From Leptospira kanakyensis (GTDB lineage Bacteria > Spirochaetota > Leptospiria > Leptospirales > Leptospiraceae), in contig NZ_RQFG01000019.1 of NCBI RefSeq assembly GCF_004769235.1, positions 868,001-932,000 of the forward strand: a stretch of DNA of 64,000 bases, read 5' to 3'. The position numbers were made by a program, and so were the translations under genes. Of this stretch, positions 36,174 through 46,730 are shown one piece after another. The notes under the pieces are model-generated. The model was given only the letters and a program-made list of their open reading frames with translations, had not been told where the DNA came from and did not search any database. Every line of letters starts with the position of its first letter. Position 1 is the first letter of the stretch.

Positions 36174-36782
36174 TCAGTAAATGCGGTAAAGACCGATTAG
36201 TTTCCCGATTATGGTAGCCTTTTTGGTGCGAATGGGTTTTAATTTTGCATTTCTCGGTTCCAAACGGATCATGTCTGCTTCCTTGTAAAAAACCTTGAGA
36301 GTGGCTTCGTTTTCAATCATGGCCACAACAATTTCCCCATTTCTTGCCGTATCTTTTTTTTGGATGATGGCGATGTCACCATCACTAATTCCGGCTTCTA
36401 CCATGGAATCTCCCTTGATCCGAAGAGCAAAAGTTCCCGGTTTGGCGGCCATTCCATCGGGAACGGCAATGTATTCTTCAATATTTTCCTCTGCCAAAAT
36501 TGGAGAACCGGCAGCCACTTGGCCAAGGAGAGGAATTCCAGAAGCCCGAACCAGGAGTGCTTCTTCGGCATTCCCTTTTAAAAGTTCGATGGCTCGGCTT
36601 TGGTTTTTTGAAGTGCGAATGTAACCTTTTTTTTCAATCGCCTTCAAGTGATCGTAAGCACCTTTGGCGGTGATTCCAAACTGATCTCCCATTTCACGGA
36701 TGGTGGGTGGAAACCCCTTCTCGCGCACTGTGTCCGTTATGTATTGTAGGACAGATTCTTGTTTTTCCGTGAGATCTTTCAT
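36174..36782 (-). CDS. lexA: LexA repressor
   Basis: SOS-response repressor of 202 aa. The N-terminal winged helix-turn-helix runs to about residue 65 (PPTIREMGDQFGI and TAKGAYDHLKAI). The self-cleavage site is Ala91-Gly92 in QVAAGSP; catalytic Ser126 is in KGDSMVEAG and Lys163 in ATLKVFY. It starts a run lexA-lipoprotein-ctpA-tsaD-pssA. RecA-stimulated autocleavage is inferred from the conserved site. Confidence 0.95.
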   Translation of the reverse strand: MKDLTEKQESVLQYITDTVREKGFPPTIREMGDQFGITAKGAYDHLKAIEKKGYIRTSKNQSRAIELLKGNAEEALLVRASGIPLLGQVAAGSPILAEENIEEYIAVPDGMAAKPGTFALRIKGDSMVEAGISDGDIAIIQKKDTARNGEIVVAMIENEATLKVFYKEADMIRLEPRNAKLKPIRTKKATIIGKLIGLYRIY

Positions 36783-36788
36783 ACTAAA

Positions 36789-36834
36789 CAGATAACTAGG
36801 AAATAGGCGTTATGTCAACAAAAAACTAGGAGTT
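36789..36834 (-). promoter_or_regulatory. lexA promoter with repeated AACTAGGA elements
   Basis: On the minus strand TTGACA (36818-36813) and TATCTG (36794-36789) form a -35/-10 pair with an 18-bp spacer. The -10 ends six bases before the ATG, so the mRNA would have almost no leader. The element AACTAGGA (read on the plus strand) occurs at 36794-36801 and 36824-36831, 30 bp apart on both sides of the -35. I do not see a TTTG-N5-CAAA box, the site reported for Leptospira LexA. Confidence 0.45.
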
Positions 36835-38014
36835 ATAATTTTAAATACTCACTTTTTAAAACAAAACTTCCTTCTTCTACAATGGCTTCCCCTGATTCCA
36901 CTCCAGAAGTGATTTCTACCCAGTGGTCATAAGTTTTTCCTACTCCCACTTTTTTTGCAGAAAAAGATCCATCAGTATTGCGAACAAAAACAAAATTTTC
37001 ACCTTCAATTTTGTGAATACAATCAGCAGGGATCACCTTTGCTTTGTTTACCGATGATTCCACCATCGCACCCACAACAGTTGCAGTTACGCTTTGTCCG
37101 GGACGAAGCCTTCCACGAGAGTTTCTTACTTCCAAACGAATTTCGGCAGTTTTTTTAATGGGATCAATCACATCTCCCACATGAGAAACCACTGCTTTTA
37201 GTGAATCATCTTTAGATCCAATCGGAATGACCTTTGCTTCGTTTCCCACTCGAATGGAAGCTAAATCTTTTTCATAAACTTCTAAATTGATCCATAATAC
37301 ACTCAAATCTGCGACAGTAAAAAGATTATCTCGAGCATTCACAGCTTGGCCAATGATGGCTTCTCTTTCAGTAACAGTTCCAGAAATTGGCGTTCTAATG
37401 TATAAGTTTTTAGAATTGTATTTCCCTGCTTCTAAGTTTGCTATCTCTGATTCATTTAATCCAAGATTTTCCAAAGCATTACGTGATGTTTCCATTTCTG
37501 CTTTTACAGATTTGTAATCCATAAGAGACATTTCATATTCTTTGGCAGAGGTCACTTTTCTTTCATACAAATCTTTAGCTCTGTCTGCTTGTACTTTCAA
37601 AGCCTCGAGCCTTGCTCTTGCTTTTAGATAATTGGCTTCTGTAGTTCCTAGTTCTACTGATTGGATGGAAGCAAGGGCAGTACTTTTTTTAACATGTTCC
37701 CCTTCCTTTACAAACACCTGTACAATTCGTCCACTCACACGAGATCCGACTTTGGCCACACTGTTCATATCATAAGATACGGTTCCCGGGAGTTGAAGTT
37801 CTTCTTCCAAAGCCTTTTCTTCCAAATATACTAGGGAAAATGGATGGTTTTTTTGAATTTCTTGAGAGATCACAAATTTGGATTTATCATCAGTCAATGC
37901 TTCTGTTTTTTTACCAGCCCCAAAAAACTTAGTATACCCAAAATAAGCTAAACTTCCTACAAGAACGAGGATACTTAAAGATCTAATATTCTTAAAATTG
38001 AATTCTGTTTTCAT
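36833..38014 (-). CDS. RND efflux periplasmic adaptor (HlyD/CzcB-like)
   Basis: A 393-aa protein with one N-terminal membrane segment or signal (SLSILVLVGSLAYFGYTKFF), a biotinyl-lipoyl-like domain (VGSRVSGRIVQVFVKEGEHV), a long alpha-hairpin and a beta-barrel (RTPISGTVTEREAIIGQAV). It would link the inner membrane pump to the TolC channel. Third transport gene of the operon after the pump, pyrophosphatase and TolC; 6 bp after the TolC stop. Confidence 0.88.
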   Translation of the reverse strand: MKTEFNFKNIRSLSILVLVGSLAYFGYTKFFGAGKKTEALTDDKSKFVISQEIQKNHPFSLVYLEEKALEEELQLPGTVSYDMNSVAKVGSRVSGRIVQVFVKEGEHVKKSTALASIQSVELGTTEANYLKARARLEALKVQADRAKDLYERKVTSAKEYEMSLMDYKSVKAEMETSRNALENLGLNESEIANLEAGKYNSKNLYIRTPISGTVTEREAIIGQAVNARDNLFTVADLSVLWINLEVYEKDLASIRVGNEAKVIPIGSKDDSLKAVVSHVGDVIDPIKKTAEIRLEVRNSRGRLRPGQSVTATVVGAMVESSVNKAKVIPADCIHKIEGENFVFVRNTDGSFSAKKVGVGKTYDHWVEITSGVESGEAIVEEGSFVLKSEYLKL

Positions 38015-38020
38015 ATAAAT

Positions 38021-39346
38021 TTAAAACTCCGAGCTATCCATCTTTCCGATAGAAGCTTTGTATCCTTCCAAAGCATTGTAATAGAGATAAATGATTTCAT
38101 AATAACTACGAAGAACACTGAGATAGTTTTTCTCCGCCTCTAAAAAAGTTACTAAGTTAGAAGCACCCCGAATGTAAGCAAGCCTGGACTTTTCTTGGAC
38201 TTCTTTGTTTTTTTCTAGGAGTCCCATCTTTTGGTAGTCAAGTAACTGAGATTCTCTTGCTTGTAATTCCTTGATAGCCGCTGAAATTTCAGAAATGATT
38301 TCGTTTCGTTTGGCATCTACATCGAATCCTAATTTTTTATAAGATTCTTCTGACTTTAAAATCTCCCCTTGTTTTCGATCAAACAAAGGAAGGGCAGTCG
38401 CCGCATATACACCCGTTACATTCTCATTCCCTTTATTTAAAAATTCAACTCCCAAGGTTAAAGGAGGAATGATTTCTCGTTTTTTCAATTCGATATTCAT
38501 CCTCTCTCTTTGTTGGCGAATTTTCAATGCTACTAAATCAGGTCTTTCTTCAATATCGAAATCGTTGATTTCAATTCCAAACTCACGAGTGGAAATAAAC
38601 TCAAGCCTTCCCTTGATGGTCAAAGGAGAGTTGATATCGGAGATTCCGATGAGAACTCGTAAGTTCTTTACCACTTGGGCACGAAGAATCCTTGCATTCC
38701 GATACTCTCTTTCGATTTGAACCCGTTCCAGAGCAAGCCTGTCATATTCCAAAAAGGAAATATCTCCCTTTTCCGCTCTGAGTTTGGTTAAATCCAAAAG
38801 GTCTTGGTAGTTTTCCAAAAATTCCTTTTGGTAGTTGATCTGTTCCGTAACGTATAAATAAGTCCAAAAGTTCTGACGAAGGCGAAGGCGAAACAAACGA
38901 TCAAAGTCGCGGAAACTCGCAATTGTTCCAAGAAACTCTTGTTTGGCGACTTTCTCTCTTTGTGGAATGACCCCACTCATATCAAAAGGTTGGTTATATA
39001 TGAGTGAAGTTTCAGCCCTTCCGGTTGCTGCGTTGGCAGAAGCACCCATAAACTGCTGTTGCATATTCACAATTGGGTTATAATACAAACTTGCAGTAAT
39101 GATATCTCCCCTTGCCATACCAATGTTTTGTTTTTCACGGAGATACAAAGGGTTACTAGTTACAGCAAAACTTTCCAATTCATCCAGATTCCATTTTTCT
39201 TTAGAATCTTGGGCACGAGAATCTTCACCAAGAAAAAACAATTCATCTTTCGAATGGAGTTCATACACTGCTTTTTCTTTTGGGAAAACGGAATATGAAT
39301 GAATTCCAAAAAGGAATAGAATCAAAAGTTTGTTTATTAACTTCAT
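38021..39346 (-). CDS. TolC-family outer membrane efflux protein
   Basis: The 441-aa protein has a signal peptide and the two long-helix repeats of TolC/CzcC, including LRLRQNFWTYLYVTEQINY and LEAEKNYLSVLRSYYEIIY near the end. It forms a trimeric channel in the outer membrane that works with the adaptor and RND pump. It overlaps the pyrophosphatase gene by four bases (ATGA). Confidence 0.88.
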   Translation of the reverse strand: MKLINKLLILFLFGIHSYSVFPKEKAVYELHSKDELFFLGEDSRAQDSKEKWNLDELESFAVTSNPLYLREKQNIGMARGDIITASLYYNPIVNMQQQFMGASANAATGRAETSLIYNQPFDMSGVIPQREKVAKQEFLGTIASFRDFDRLFRLRLRQNFWTYLYVTEQINYQKEFLENYQDLLDLTKLRAEKGDISFLEYDRLALERVQIEREYRNARILRAQVVKNLRVLIGISDINSPLTIKGRLEFISTREFGIEINDFDIEERPDLVALKIRQQRERMNIELKKREIIPPLTLGVEFLNKGNENVTGVYAATALPLFDRKQGEILKSEESYKKLGFDVDAKRNEIISEISAAIKELQARESQLLDYQKMGLLEKNKEVQEKSRLAYIRGASNLVTFLEAEKNYLSVLRSYYEIIYLYYNALEGYKASIGKMDSSEF

Positions 39347-39966
39347 ACAGTTACAAATTTCTTTATATAATCTTCGATCCCAAACTGAATCACTTTAATG
39401 GCTTCTTTACGATCATACACTTCTGTGATTTCTACTGTTCCTGTAGATGGAGAGTTTGGATCTAACTTATAAGTTAAAAAATAATGGTGCAGTTTGTTGA
39501 CGAGAGCTTTCGGAACTTCCGAAATGTCTTTGATCTCTCCAAACACTTCGTCCCCTTTTAAAACCGCTACGATTTTATCGTCAGCTTCACCCTTATCAAT
39601 CATCCGTAGTCCCCCGATTGGAATTACAGTCAGAATCATATTTCCATGAGTGATGGGATTCACACTTAAAACACAAATGTCGATAGGATCTCCATCACCA
39701 ATGATATCAGGCCTTCCGACTACTTCCGAACAATGTTTTCCAGAAGCCTCTCCAGAAAATGTTCTAGGAATGAACCCATATAAAGTTGGGGAACGGTTAC
39801 TATACTTTTGAGGTCTGTCCACTCGAATGAATCCAGACGCTTTATCAATTTCATATTTTACTGTGTCTTGAGGAGTGAGTTCAATGAATACATCCAATTC
39901 ATCGGGAGCCTTTGGTCCCAGTTCCAATCCATGCCAAGGGTGTGCTACGTAATAGTTCGGTTTCAT
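39343..39966 (-). CDS. ppa: Inorganic pyrophosphatase
   Basis: A 207-aa family I soluble pyrophosphatase that hydrolyses PPi to phosphate. It carries the active-site pattern DGDPIDICVL, together with KYEIDKASGFIRVDRP and LKGDEVFGEIKDISEVP. It sits between the RND pump and TolC genes, ends with an ATGA overlap, and begins right after the pump stop. Its presence inside a metal-efflux operon is odd; the link may be supply or use of Mg, or just a chance insertion. Confidence 0.93.
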   Translation of the reverse strand: MKPNYYVAHPWHGLELGPKAPDELDVFIELTPQDTVKYEIDKASGFIRVDRPQKYSNRSPTLYGFIPRTFSGEASGKHCSEVVGRPDIIGDGDPIDICVLSVNPITHGNMILTVIPIGGLRMIDKGEADDKIVAVLKGDEVFGEIKDISEVPKALVNKLHHYFLTYKLDPNSPSTGTVEITEVYDRKEAIKVIQFGIEDYIKKFVTV

Positions 39967-42900
39967 TTAAGTCCTCTTTCTCTTTGATTTTTGATTTTGT
40001 TTGTTTGATTTAGAATCATCTTCGTTTGAAGTTTCATTTTGATATGGTTCATCATGATGTGAATGTCCGTGGTCTCCATGAATTTCTAAGGCTTTGTATT
40101 TTTTCATTTCTTCTACAAAGTATTCATTCATCTTACGTTCTCTTTCCATTTGTCGACTTTCTTGTCTTTGTGCGAGTTTGACTAAAAACTCAAAAGCAAT
40201 AGGAAGTAGAAAACGAGATAAGATAGTCGCAACAAGAACCCCACCCATTACCACAGTGGCAAGTGGTCTTTGTACTTCCGCACCCGCACTAGAAGCAATG
40301 GCCATCGGTAAAAATCCAATGATAGCAACAAGTTCTGTGGTGGCAACAGCTCGGAGCGTATAAACCGCTGCTTCGACGACCGCTTTGGATGGATCACGAG
40401 TGACTTTCAATTGGTCTTTCAGAGCCGAGGCGTAAACTACCCCATTTAAAACGGAAATACCGGCGGCCGCAATGAACCCAACCCCAGCCGGAATCGAAAA
40501 GGGAAGGCCTCTAAACACAAGGGATAAAATTCCGCCAGAAAGTGACAGTGGCACTAAAATAAATACTCCTAATGCATAATAGACACTTCCAAAAGCAATA
40601 AAGAGCATCGCAAAAATAATTGCACCCGCAATCGGGATCACAATCGCCAATCGGTTTTTAGCGCGAGTGAAGTTTTCAAACTGACCACCCCAATCCACAT
40701 AATACCCTTGTGGCAATCCAGATTCAATGGATTGTGTTGCTGCCTGCATATCATTCACAAACCCAATCATATCTCGTCCGCGAACGTTTACTTCGACAAG
40801 AATTCTACGTTTCAAACCTTCATGGTATAAGGCAGCAGGACCTTCTGTCATCGTAATGTCCGTGACCTGTCCTAAAGGAACAGTTCCGCCGAGCTCCGTC
40901 ATGACGGGAACATTTTCAATCACACCAATGTCTGTTAAATCCGCATCTAACCTTACAATTAAATCGAACCTTTTATATCCTTCGTAAACCTTTCCCGCAT
41001 TGGCACCCACACGAAGGGTCTCAATTGTGGTAAGCACCTCTTCCGCGCGAACCCCATAACGAGCCATATTTCCGCGATTCATTTTGATTTCAAGAAGTGG
41101 CAATCCCAGTAACTTCTGAACTCTTAAGTCAGCAGCACCTGGAATTTTTTTGATTTTGGATGCATAATTGTCTGCGATTGCCTTTAGAGATTTTAGATCA
41201 TCTCCATAAATTTTGATTACAATATCAGCTTTCGAACCGGATAACAATGCATTGACGCGGTTTTCGATTGGTTGCGACAAACTAATATAAGAAGAAGGAA
41301 CATTCTGGTTCACAGAATTTTTCATTAGCTCCATCAGTTCTTCGCGGTCGTGTGCAGAAACCCATTCTTTTCTAGGTTTCAATTTGACCATCATCTCGCC
41401 TTCTTCTGAACCAATTGGTTCGGCAGCGGATTCACCACGACCTTGTCTGGAAACAACACTCACTGCTTCAGGAAATTTCAAAATGACCTTTTCCATTTCT
41501 AGATTTAAGTCACGTGAATGGTTGATGGCAGTGGAAGGCAAACGTTTGATATCGATAGCTATTTCCCCTTCATCAATCCTAGGTAAAAATTCAGAACCAA
41601 GAGTGGATGCGAGGACAAAAGATAATAAAACGACACCAATCCCTGCATAAGCAAATTGACGTTTGAATTTCATCCCGTAAATAAGGACTTCAGCATATTT
41701 TGTTTGGAATTTGTCCCAAAAAGCTGACTCATGTAAAATTGGCTTTTTGTAAATATAAGACATGAGAGCCGGAAAGGTAGTGATGGAATAAAGAAGAGCA
41801 GCACCTAACGCAAAAGCTACGGTAATAGCCATCGGGCGGAACATCCGACCTTCCACTCCTTCGAGTGTCATAAGCGGCAAATATACGAGTAAAATGATTC
41901 CCACACTAAATGCAGAAGCCCTGACCACTTTGATGCAAGACTCCATGATCACTTCTTCCATTCCATCTTCCATATCTTGGGCGGAAGTTTTCGAAAGTAA
42001 AAAACTTTTACGAAGCAAAAACCCATGGAGAGTGGATTCTAACATCACAATAGAACCATCCACAAGGAGACCAAAGTCAAGGGCTCCAAGTGACATTAAG
42101 TTTCCCACAATCCCGAATGCATTCATCAGAATGGTTGCCACCATCATGGAAACCGGAATGGCAAGGGCAACGGCAAAGGCTCCTTTTACTGTACCTAATG
42201 TCAAAATAAGACAAACTAAAACGATGATAGCCGCTTCTACTAAGTTTGTAAATACTGTCGAAAGAGTTCGACCAATGAATTCAGACCGGTCATAATAAAC
42301 TTGAATTTTCATCCCCTGTGGTAGACGAGATTCAATTTCTTTCATTTTTTCTTTCACACGACTAACGACTTGAAGGGAGTTACTGCCAAGTAACATCATG
42401 GCAGTCCCGCCCACAACTTCTCGTTTACCGTTCATAGTACTCAGTCCAAAACGAAGTGCTGGCCCCGTTTCCACTTTTGCAATTTGACCGAGGGTGAGTG
42501 GAATTCCATCTCTTGATGTTCTTACTGACAACCTTGCAATGTCATCGATCGACTTAAATTGGCTTTCTCCACGAATTACAAATTGTTCTTCGTCTTTTTG
42601 GATATACCCTCCACCCAAGTTCACATTGGCACCTTCGAGGGCTTCTGTGATATGAGAAAGTGTCAAATTATGAGATAACAATCGTTTGGGGTCAATTTTA
42701 ATTTGAAATTGTTTGGCATCCCCACCCACTACGTTTACATCAATGATTCCTTTTACAGAACGAAGTTGCCTTGCGACTTCCCATTCCATAACGGTTCTAA
42801 GTTCTTCAGGAGTGTGGCTTTCGGATACAAGGGCAAATTCATAAATATCACCAAGACCCGTAGCAATAGGTGATAACTCCGGCCTTCCGTAAGATTTCGG

Positions 42901-43263
42901 AATGAAGTTCTCCGCCTGTTTTAGCCTTTCATTCACAAGTTGCCTTGCAAAGTAGATATCCGTTCCGTCTTCAAAGATAACGGTGACAGAACTGACACCT
43001 GTTCTTGAGATCGAACGAATTTCCGTAACTTTTGGCATCCCGTTAAACTCTAGTTCAATGGGATAAGTGATAAATTGTTCCACTTCCAAAGGAGAGAGAC
43101 CTGGAACAGAAGTTACCGCCGATACCTGGACGTTGGTTACATCCGGAATCGCATCAATAGATAAATTGAGAGCATTATAAAATCCAACAATGGTGAGTAC
43201 TGCCGTGATCACAAGGACGGTGGCCCTTTTGTGAATGGAAAACTGAATGATTTTTTCTAACAT
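39967..43263 (-). CDS. Heavy-metal RND efflux pump (CzcA/CusA family)
   Basis: The 1098-aa inner membrane protein has the RND architecture: twelve membrane segments and two large periplasmic loops. The HME-RND signature in membrane segment 4 reads [15 protein letters not shown] (Asp396, Asp402), which fits divalent cation pumps of the Czc type rather than the Cu/Ag type. The C-terminal tail has a His/Asp-rich stretch ([11 protein letters not shown]) that could bind metal. It exports cations with the adaptor and TolC genes downstream. The exact metal is inferred only. Confidence 0.9.
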   Translation of the reverse strand: MLEKIIQFSIHKRATVLVITAVLTIVGFYNALNLSIDAIPDVTNVQVSAVTSVPGLSPLEVEQFITYPIELEFNGMPKVTEIRSISRTGVSSVTVIFEDGTDIYFARQLVNERLKQAENFIPKSYGRPELSPIATGLGDIYEFALVSESHTPEELRTVMEWEVARQLRSVKGIIDVNVVGGDAKQFQIKIDPKRLLSHNLTLSHITEALEGANVNLGGGYIQKDEEQFVIRGESQFKSIDDIARLSVRTSRDGIPLTLGQIAKVETGPALRFGLSTMNGKREVVGGTAMMLLGSNSLQVVSRVKEKMKEIESRLPQGMKIQVYYDRSEFIGRTLSTVFTNLVEAAIIVLVCLILTLGTVKGAFAVALAIPVSMMVATILMNAFGIVGNLMSLGALDFGLLVDGSIVMLESTLHGFLLRKSFLLSKTSAQDMEDGMEEVIMESCIKVVRASAFSVGIILLVYLPLMTLEGVEGRMFRPMAITVAFALGAALLYSITTFPALMSYIYKKPILHESAFWDKFQTKYAEVLIYGMKFKRQFAYAGIGVVLLSFVLASTLGSEFLPRIDEGEIAIDIKRLPSTAINHSRDLNLEMEKVILKFPEAVSVVSRQGRGESAAEPIGSEEGEMMVKLKPRKEWVSAHDREELMELMKNSVNQNVPSSYISLSQPIENRVNALLSGSKADIVIKIYGDDLKSLKAIADNYASKIKKIPGAADLRVQKLLGLPLLEIKMNRGNMARYGVRAEEVLTTIETLRVGANAGKVYEGYKRFDLIVRLDADLTDIGVIENVPVMTELGGTVPLGQVTDITMTEGPAALYHEGLKRRILVEVNVRGRDMIGFVNDMQAATQSIESGLPQGYYVDWGGQFENFTRAKNRLAIVIPIAGAIIFAMLFIAFGSVYYALGVFILVPLSLSGGILSLVFRGLPFSIPAGVGFIAAAGISVLNGVVYASALKDQLKVTRDPSKAVVEAAVYTLRAVATTELVAIIGFLPMAIASSAGAEVQRPLATVVMGGVLVATILSRFLLPIAFEFLVKLAQRQESRQMERERKMNEYFVEEMKKYKALEIHGDHGHSHHDEPYQNETSNEDDSKSNKQNQKSKRKRT

Positions 43264-43339
43264 AATCCCTATTTCAAATTCAATTACACCCCGAAACCTA
43301 AAATTAGGTTGGGATTTAAGCCTAATCTACATGCAACGA

Positions 43340-43666
43340 TTAAGCCAAAAACGGTGGTGGGAGGTATAGAAAGTGAAATAAGATGAGAATTTCAGGAAAA
43401 AAGAGAGTTTCAGTAGAGAGAGTAGACCAACGAAGGACAGAAATTTTGATCGGCGGTTGGATCCGACAAGTGGGAACTAGTTTTAAAACTTGGTTGGATT
43501 CTTTAGATGAGGAAAGAACACGAGTCGTTTCTTCTAACTCGTAGGATTGGTATTGAAAGTCCAAATCTTCGAGAGGAGAAACAAACCGGTCATCGACCAG
43601 ATTCAGATTGATGAAAACCGCTAAAAGCAGGATGAATCCCGACTTCCAGAAGCGCCTAATTTTCAC
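43340..43666 (-). CDS. Short hydrophobic-ended protein upstream of the RND operon
   Basis: A 108-aa ORF with one N-terminal hydrophobic segment (FWKSGFILLLAVFINLNL) and a second near the C terminus (FPEILILFHFLYLPPPF). It starts about 400 bp upstream of the pump gene and lies between bactofilin and the RND operon. It may be a small envelope protein involved in metal handling or just an ORF; there is no recognised domain. Confidence 0.45.
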   Translation of the reverse strand: MKIRRFWKSGFILLLAVFINLNLVDDRFVSPLEDLDFQYQSYELEETTRVLSSSKESNQVLKLVPTCRIQPPIKISVLRWSTLSTETLFFPEILILFHFLYLPPPFLA

Positions 43667-43816
43667 TATTTTTTCCTATCTGACACCCAGGTTCAAGAAT
43701 CGACCCATAGACTCAAGAGAAAACCCTGGAAATATGAACTTTTTTCCATTTCCTTTTGGTTACAAATACTTGTGTAGTTGCCAAAACTCGAGAGTCAAAC
43801 AAGACTATCCCTACCG

Positions 43817-44137
43817 ATGAAAGACGAATCTATAGACACTATCATTAGCGACGACATCACGTTTCGCGGAACCCTTTCCTTCAACCAAACGTTAAAAATC
43901 AAAGGGCAATTCAAAGGCACAATCACTTCACAAGGGAAACTCATCATTGATGAAACTGGCGATGTAGAAGCCGATGTAGAAGTAGGAAGCCTTGTGGTTC
44001 ACGGAAACCTAAAAGGAAATGTAGACGCCAAAGAAAAAGTGGAACTTAAAAAAAATGGTAAGGTCGTAGGCGATATCAAAACTCCTGGACTCGAAGTCGA
44101 ATTCGGATCCAAAATTATTGGCAATTGCATCATGTAA
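43817..44137 (+). CDS. Bactofilin-family cytoskeletal protein
   Basis: The 106-aa product from ATG 43817 has the DUF583/bactofilin beta-helix repeats: TFRGTLSFNQTLKIKGQFKG, LIIDETGDVEADVEVG, SLVVHGNLKGNVDAKEKVEL and VGDIKTPGLEVEFGSKI, each ending with a turn Gly. Bactofilins polymerise into membrane-attached filaments that shape cells or place envelope enzymes. The small size is typical. No Shine-Dalgarno sequence is visible upstream. recJ overlaps its last 13 bases. Confidence 0.9.
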   Translation: MKDESIDTIISDDITFRGTLSFNQTLKIKGQFKGTITSQGKLIIDETGDVEADVEVGSLVVHGNLKGNVDAKEKVELKKNGKVVGDIKTPGLEVEFGSKIIGNCIM

Positions 44138-46095
44138 CCAAGGTTCACTTCGGGCCACTACTAGCCGAAGTTCGAACCAAAGTTGATTCCAAACGCCCCC
44201 TCTTACGTTACTTAGTCGATAAAAGAGAGGGCCTTCGTAACATCCATCCCAAGGAACTTCTTTCTTCTGATTTTTCCTGTTTACATTCTCCCTATTCCCT
44301 ACCCGATTTATCTGATGCTGTTGAACTGATCTTAAGTTTTGCAAAAGCAGGAAAAAAAATTCTACTCTACGGAGACAGAGACTCGGATGGAGTAAGTTCG
44401 ACTTGTTTACTTGCCTTCTTTTTAAAATCTCACAAGGAGTTTTCCAATATCAATTTAGAGGTAATGGTTTCCTCTGAAAGTGATCCTTATGGTCTTTGTA
44501 AAGAAGCTCTCGTTAAAATTAAAAAAGTAAAACCAGACCTTCTTGTGACACTCGACTTCGGCTCAAGCCAAGCCGATGAAATCGAAGAACTGACAAACAC
44601 AGGAATCCAAGTGATCGTTCTCGACCATCATGAAGTGCCTGTTCGTATTCCCACTAACTGTGCATTGGTGAATCCAAGAAGAACAGATTCAATCTATCCA
44701 GAAAAAAAAATCTGCACAGCTGTTTTATCTTTTAAATTAGTATCTGCCATTCTCTTTCGTTTGAGTGATGAATATGGTAGGGTCTATGTAAAAACAGAAG
44801 TAGAAGAAGGATCAGAAAAAACTAGTTTAGTTTATTTCCGAAATGGAATCAAAATCAAAGAAGAATCACTTTTATCTTTTTCCTTAGATGAAAAATCAAT
44901 CCTTCCCTATCCAGAAGATTTTGTAACACCCATCCCGGTAGATACGGAACGAAAATTATTCTTTTACCAATGCTCGAAAATCCCTGATTTTTTTTCTAGT
45001 TTAGAAGAAGAAACAGACCTTGCAGGGATTGGAACCATTACCGATATGATGCCGCTCATTGGGGAAAATCGTCATTTTGTAAAATTAGCTTTAAATTCTC
45101 TCACCAAACTTTATGCAGGTGATAAAAAAAGAAAAGGTTTGTCTGAACTTTTAAGAGAACTGAAACTTAGCCCTCAGGGTGTCACAACAAAAGACCTAGG
45201 TTGGTCGATAGGACCTGTTCTCAATTCCGCAGGCCGAATGGGAAAAACAGAAGAAGCAGTTTCCTTACTTTTATCTGAAACCGCAACAGATGCCAAAACA
45301 AAGGCCAAACAACTTCTTTCTATCAATGAAGAACGAAAAGAAAGAACCAAACGTAATATGGATAGGGTGGAACGTTATTTCGCAAGGAAACCAGAACGAA
45401 CTACGAAAGAAATTGTATTTTGTTATGAACCTGATATGGAACCCGGTGTCAGCGGAATTGTTGCCACAAGAATGGTCGATACATATAAAAAACCTGCAAT
45501 TTTCCTAGCACCTGACAATGGTGATGCGAGAGGAAGTATTCGTTCTTATGACAAAGAAAATGTTCTCGAACTCCTTGAATCACTCTCTCACCATTTTTTA
45601 CACTTTGGAGGCCATCCAGAAGCAGGAGGATTTTCCATCCAAATTGATAAAATTCCCGCCTTTGAAGCCGAATTGTATGATGCGGCAGGAAAATGGTTGG
45701 CCCAAGATAAAGAAAGAGAAAACACTCATTCAATTGAAACTGACTTTACCGTCCTTACGGAAGAAATGGGAGAACGATTGTTAAAAGAATGGAAAGATTT
45801 GGAACCCTTTGGGCAAGGGAATCCAGACATCAAACTTGCCATTCGTAATGCCAAAGCCATCCACCTAACACCACTCAGCGGGGGAAAACATGTTAGGTTC
45901 CACTTAATTGGGAGTGGATCCTTAAAGTATATGATCTGGAATAAAGGTGAAGAGTTCCAAAAGTTTATGTCGGGACATGGAAGTTTTGATTTGGTAGGAA
46001 GTTTGGAAGAGAATTTTTATCAGGGAAGAACCACCCTACAGTTCATTGTGGAGTGGTTTGGAATCGCGGCGGAAAATTCCACCCAATCAAACTAA
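44125..46095 (+). CDS. recJ: Single-stranded-DNA exonuclease RecJ
   Basis: The 656-aa protein has the DHH-family motifs: YGDRDSDGVSST (the GDxDxDG motif, residues 82-93), LDFG and LDHHE (residues 166-170), then a C-terminal DHHA1-like domain with GRMGKTEEAV and HFGGHPEAGGFSI. It degrades single-stranded DNA 5' to 3' in recombination and repair. The first residues overlap the bactofilin gene. It converges on mtnD. Confidence 0.92.
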   Translation: MHHVTKVHFGPLLAEVRTKVDSKRPLLRYLVDKREGLRNIHPKELLSSDFSCLHSPYSLPDLSDAVELILSFAKAGKKILLYGDRDSDGVSSTCLLAFFLKSHKEFSNINLEVMVSSESDPYGLCKEALVKIKKVKPDLLVTLDFGSSQADEIEELTNTGIQVIVLDHHEVPVRIPTNCALVNPRRTDSIYPEKKICTAVLSFKLVSAILFRLSDEYGRVYVKTEVEEGSEKTSLVYFRNGIKIKEESLLSFSLDEKSILPYPEDFVTPIPVDTERKLFFYQCSKIPDFFSSLEEETDLAGIGTITDMMPLIGENRHFVKLALNSLTKLYAGDKKRKGLSELLRELKLSPQGVTTKDLGWSIGPVLNSAGRMGKTEEAVSLLLSETATDAKTKAKQLLSINEERKERTKRNMDRVERYFARKPERTTKEIVFCYEPDMEPGVSGIVATRMVDTYKKPAIFLAPDNGDARGSIRSYDKENVLELLESLSHHFLHFGGHPEAGGFSIQIDKIPAFEAELYDAAGKWLAQDKERENTHSIETDFTVLTEEMGERLLKEWKDLEPFGQGNPDIKLAIRNAKAIHLTPLSGGKHVRFHLIGSGSLKYMIWNKGEEFQKFMSGHGSFDLVGSLEENFYQGRTTLQFIVEWFGIAAENSTQSN

Positions 46096-46131
46096 AGTTT
46101 TTACTTTCTAAAATTCTTTAGATTTTTTCGA

Positions 46132-46157
46132 GAATTCCTTCAGATCCGAAAGAATTC
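46132..46157. terminator. Inverted repeat between convergent recJ and mtnD
   Basis: A 10-base left arm (46132-46141) and right arm (46148-46157) pair with one mismatch around a 6-base loop. It lies between the two convergent stop codons. It has no immediate T-run on the recJ side; on the mtnD side an A-rich stretch follows. It could serve as a bidirectional terminator, but the evidence is only the dyad. Confidence 0.35.
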
Positions 46158-46165
46158 CCAATCTA

Positions 46166-46699
46166 TCAAGCGTTAACAAGAACCTTGGACTCATCCACAT
46201 AAACAGGAGTCCATCCAGAATTGTCTTTAAAGTAACGAACTGCTTTGATTCTTAAATTTTGGTCTAGAGTAAACCAGTGGTTCGTGTTTGCCGGGATCGA
46301 AATAAAATCTCCCTTCCCTACATGGACTTCAAATTTTTCACCATCGATGATAAATCCGAAAACCCCACTTCCATCAATGATATAACGAACTTCTTCGTCA
46401 GTATGGATATGTAATTTGTCAAATTTGGCTAACATGTCCTGGATTCCAGGAACTTCATCATGAAGCACAACTAGATCGTTTGCCTTATAACCATGATCTT
46501 TTTTCAATTGGTCAAATCGGTATTCCAAACCAGAAAGAACTTCTGCTTTTTCTGCATCGCTGAGTCCCTTTTGAGCAAGGACGATGTCTAGTGCTTCCGG
46601 TGTTTTATAGGATTCATACACAAGTCCCTTGGATACAAGGAAGGCCCTAATCACATCACCGTCTGTCAGGGTTTCTGTTTTTCTAATAATTGTTGCCAT
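46166..46699 (-). CDS. mtnD: Acireductone dioxygenase (ARD)
   Basis: The 177-aa cupin protein has the four metal ligands of bacterial ARD: His97 and His99 in [10 protein letters not shown], Glu103 and His141 in NTNHWFTL. It oxidises acireductone to the keto acid of methionine and formate in methionine salvage (Fe form), or an off-pathway product with Ni. No other methionine-salvage gene is in the window. The gene follows nuoN with a 101-bp gap. Confidence 0.92.
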   Translation of the reverse strand: MATIIRKTETLTDGDVIRAFLVSKGLVYESYKTPEALDIVLAQKGLSDAEKAEVLSGLEYRFDQLKKDHGYKANDLVVLHDEVPGIQDMLAKFDKLHIHTDEEVRYIIDGSGVFGFIIDGEKFEVHVGKGDFISIPANTNHWFTLDQNLRIKAVRYFKDNSGWTPVYVDESKVLVNA

Positions 46700-46730
46700 A
46701 TGAAAATACCTACCTTTGGACTAGTCTCTA

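Noticed and set aside
40094..42295. Plus-strand ORFs inside the RND pump gene
   Set aside because: They are shadows of the minus-strand gene and contain no domain.
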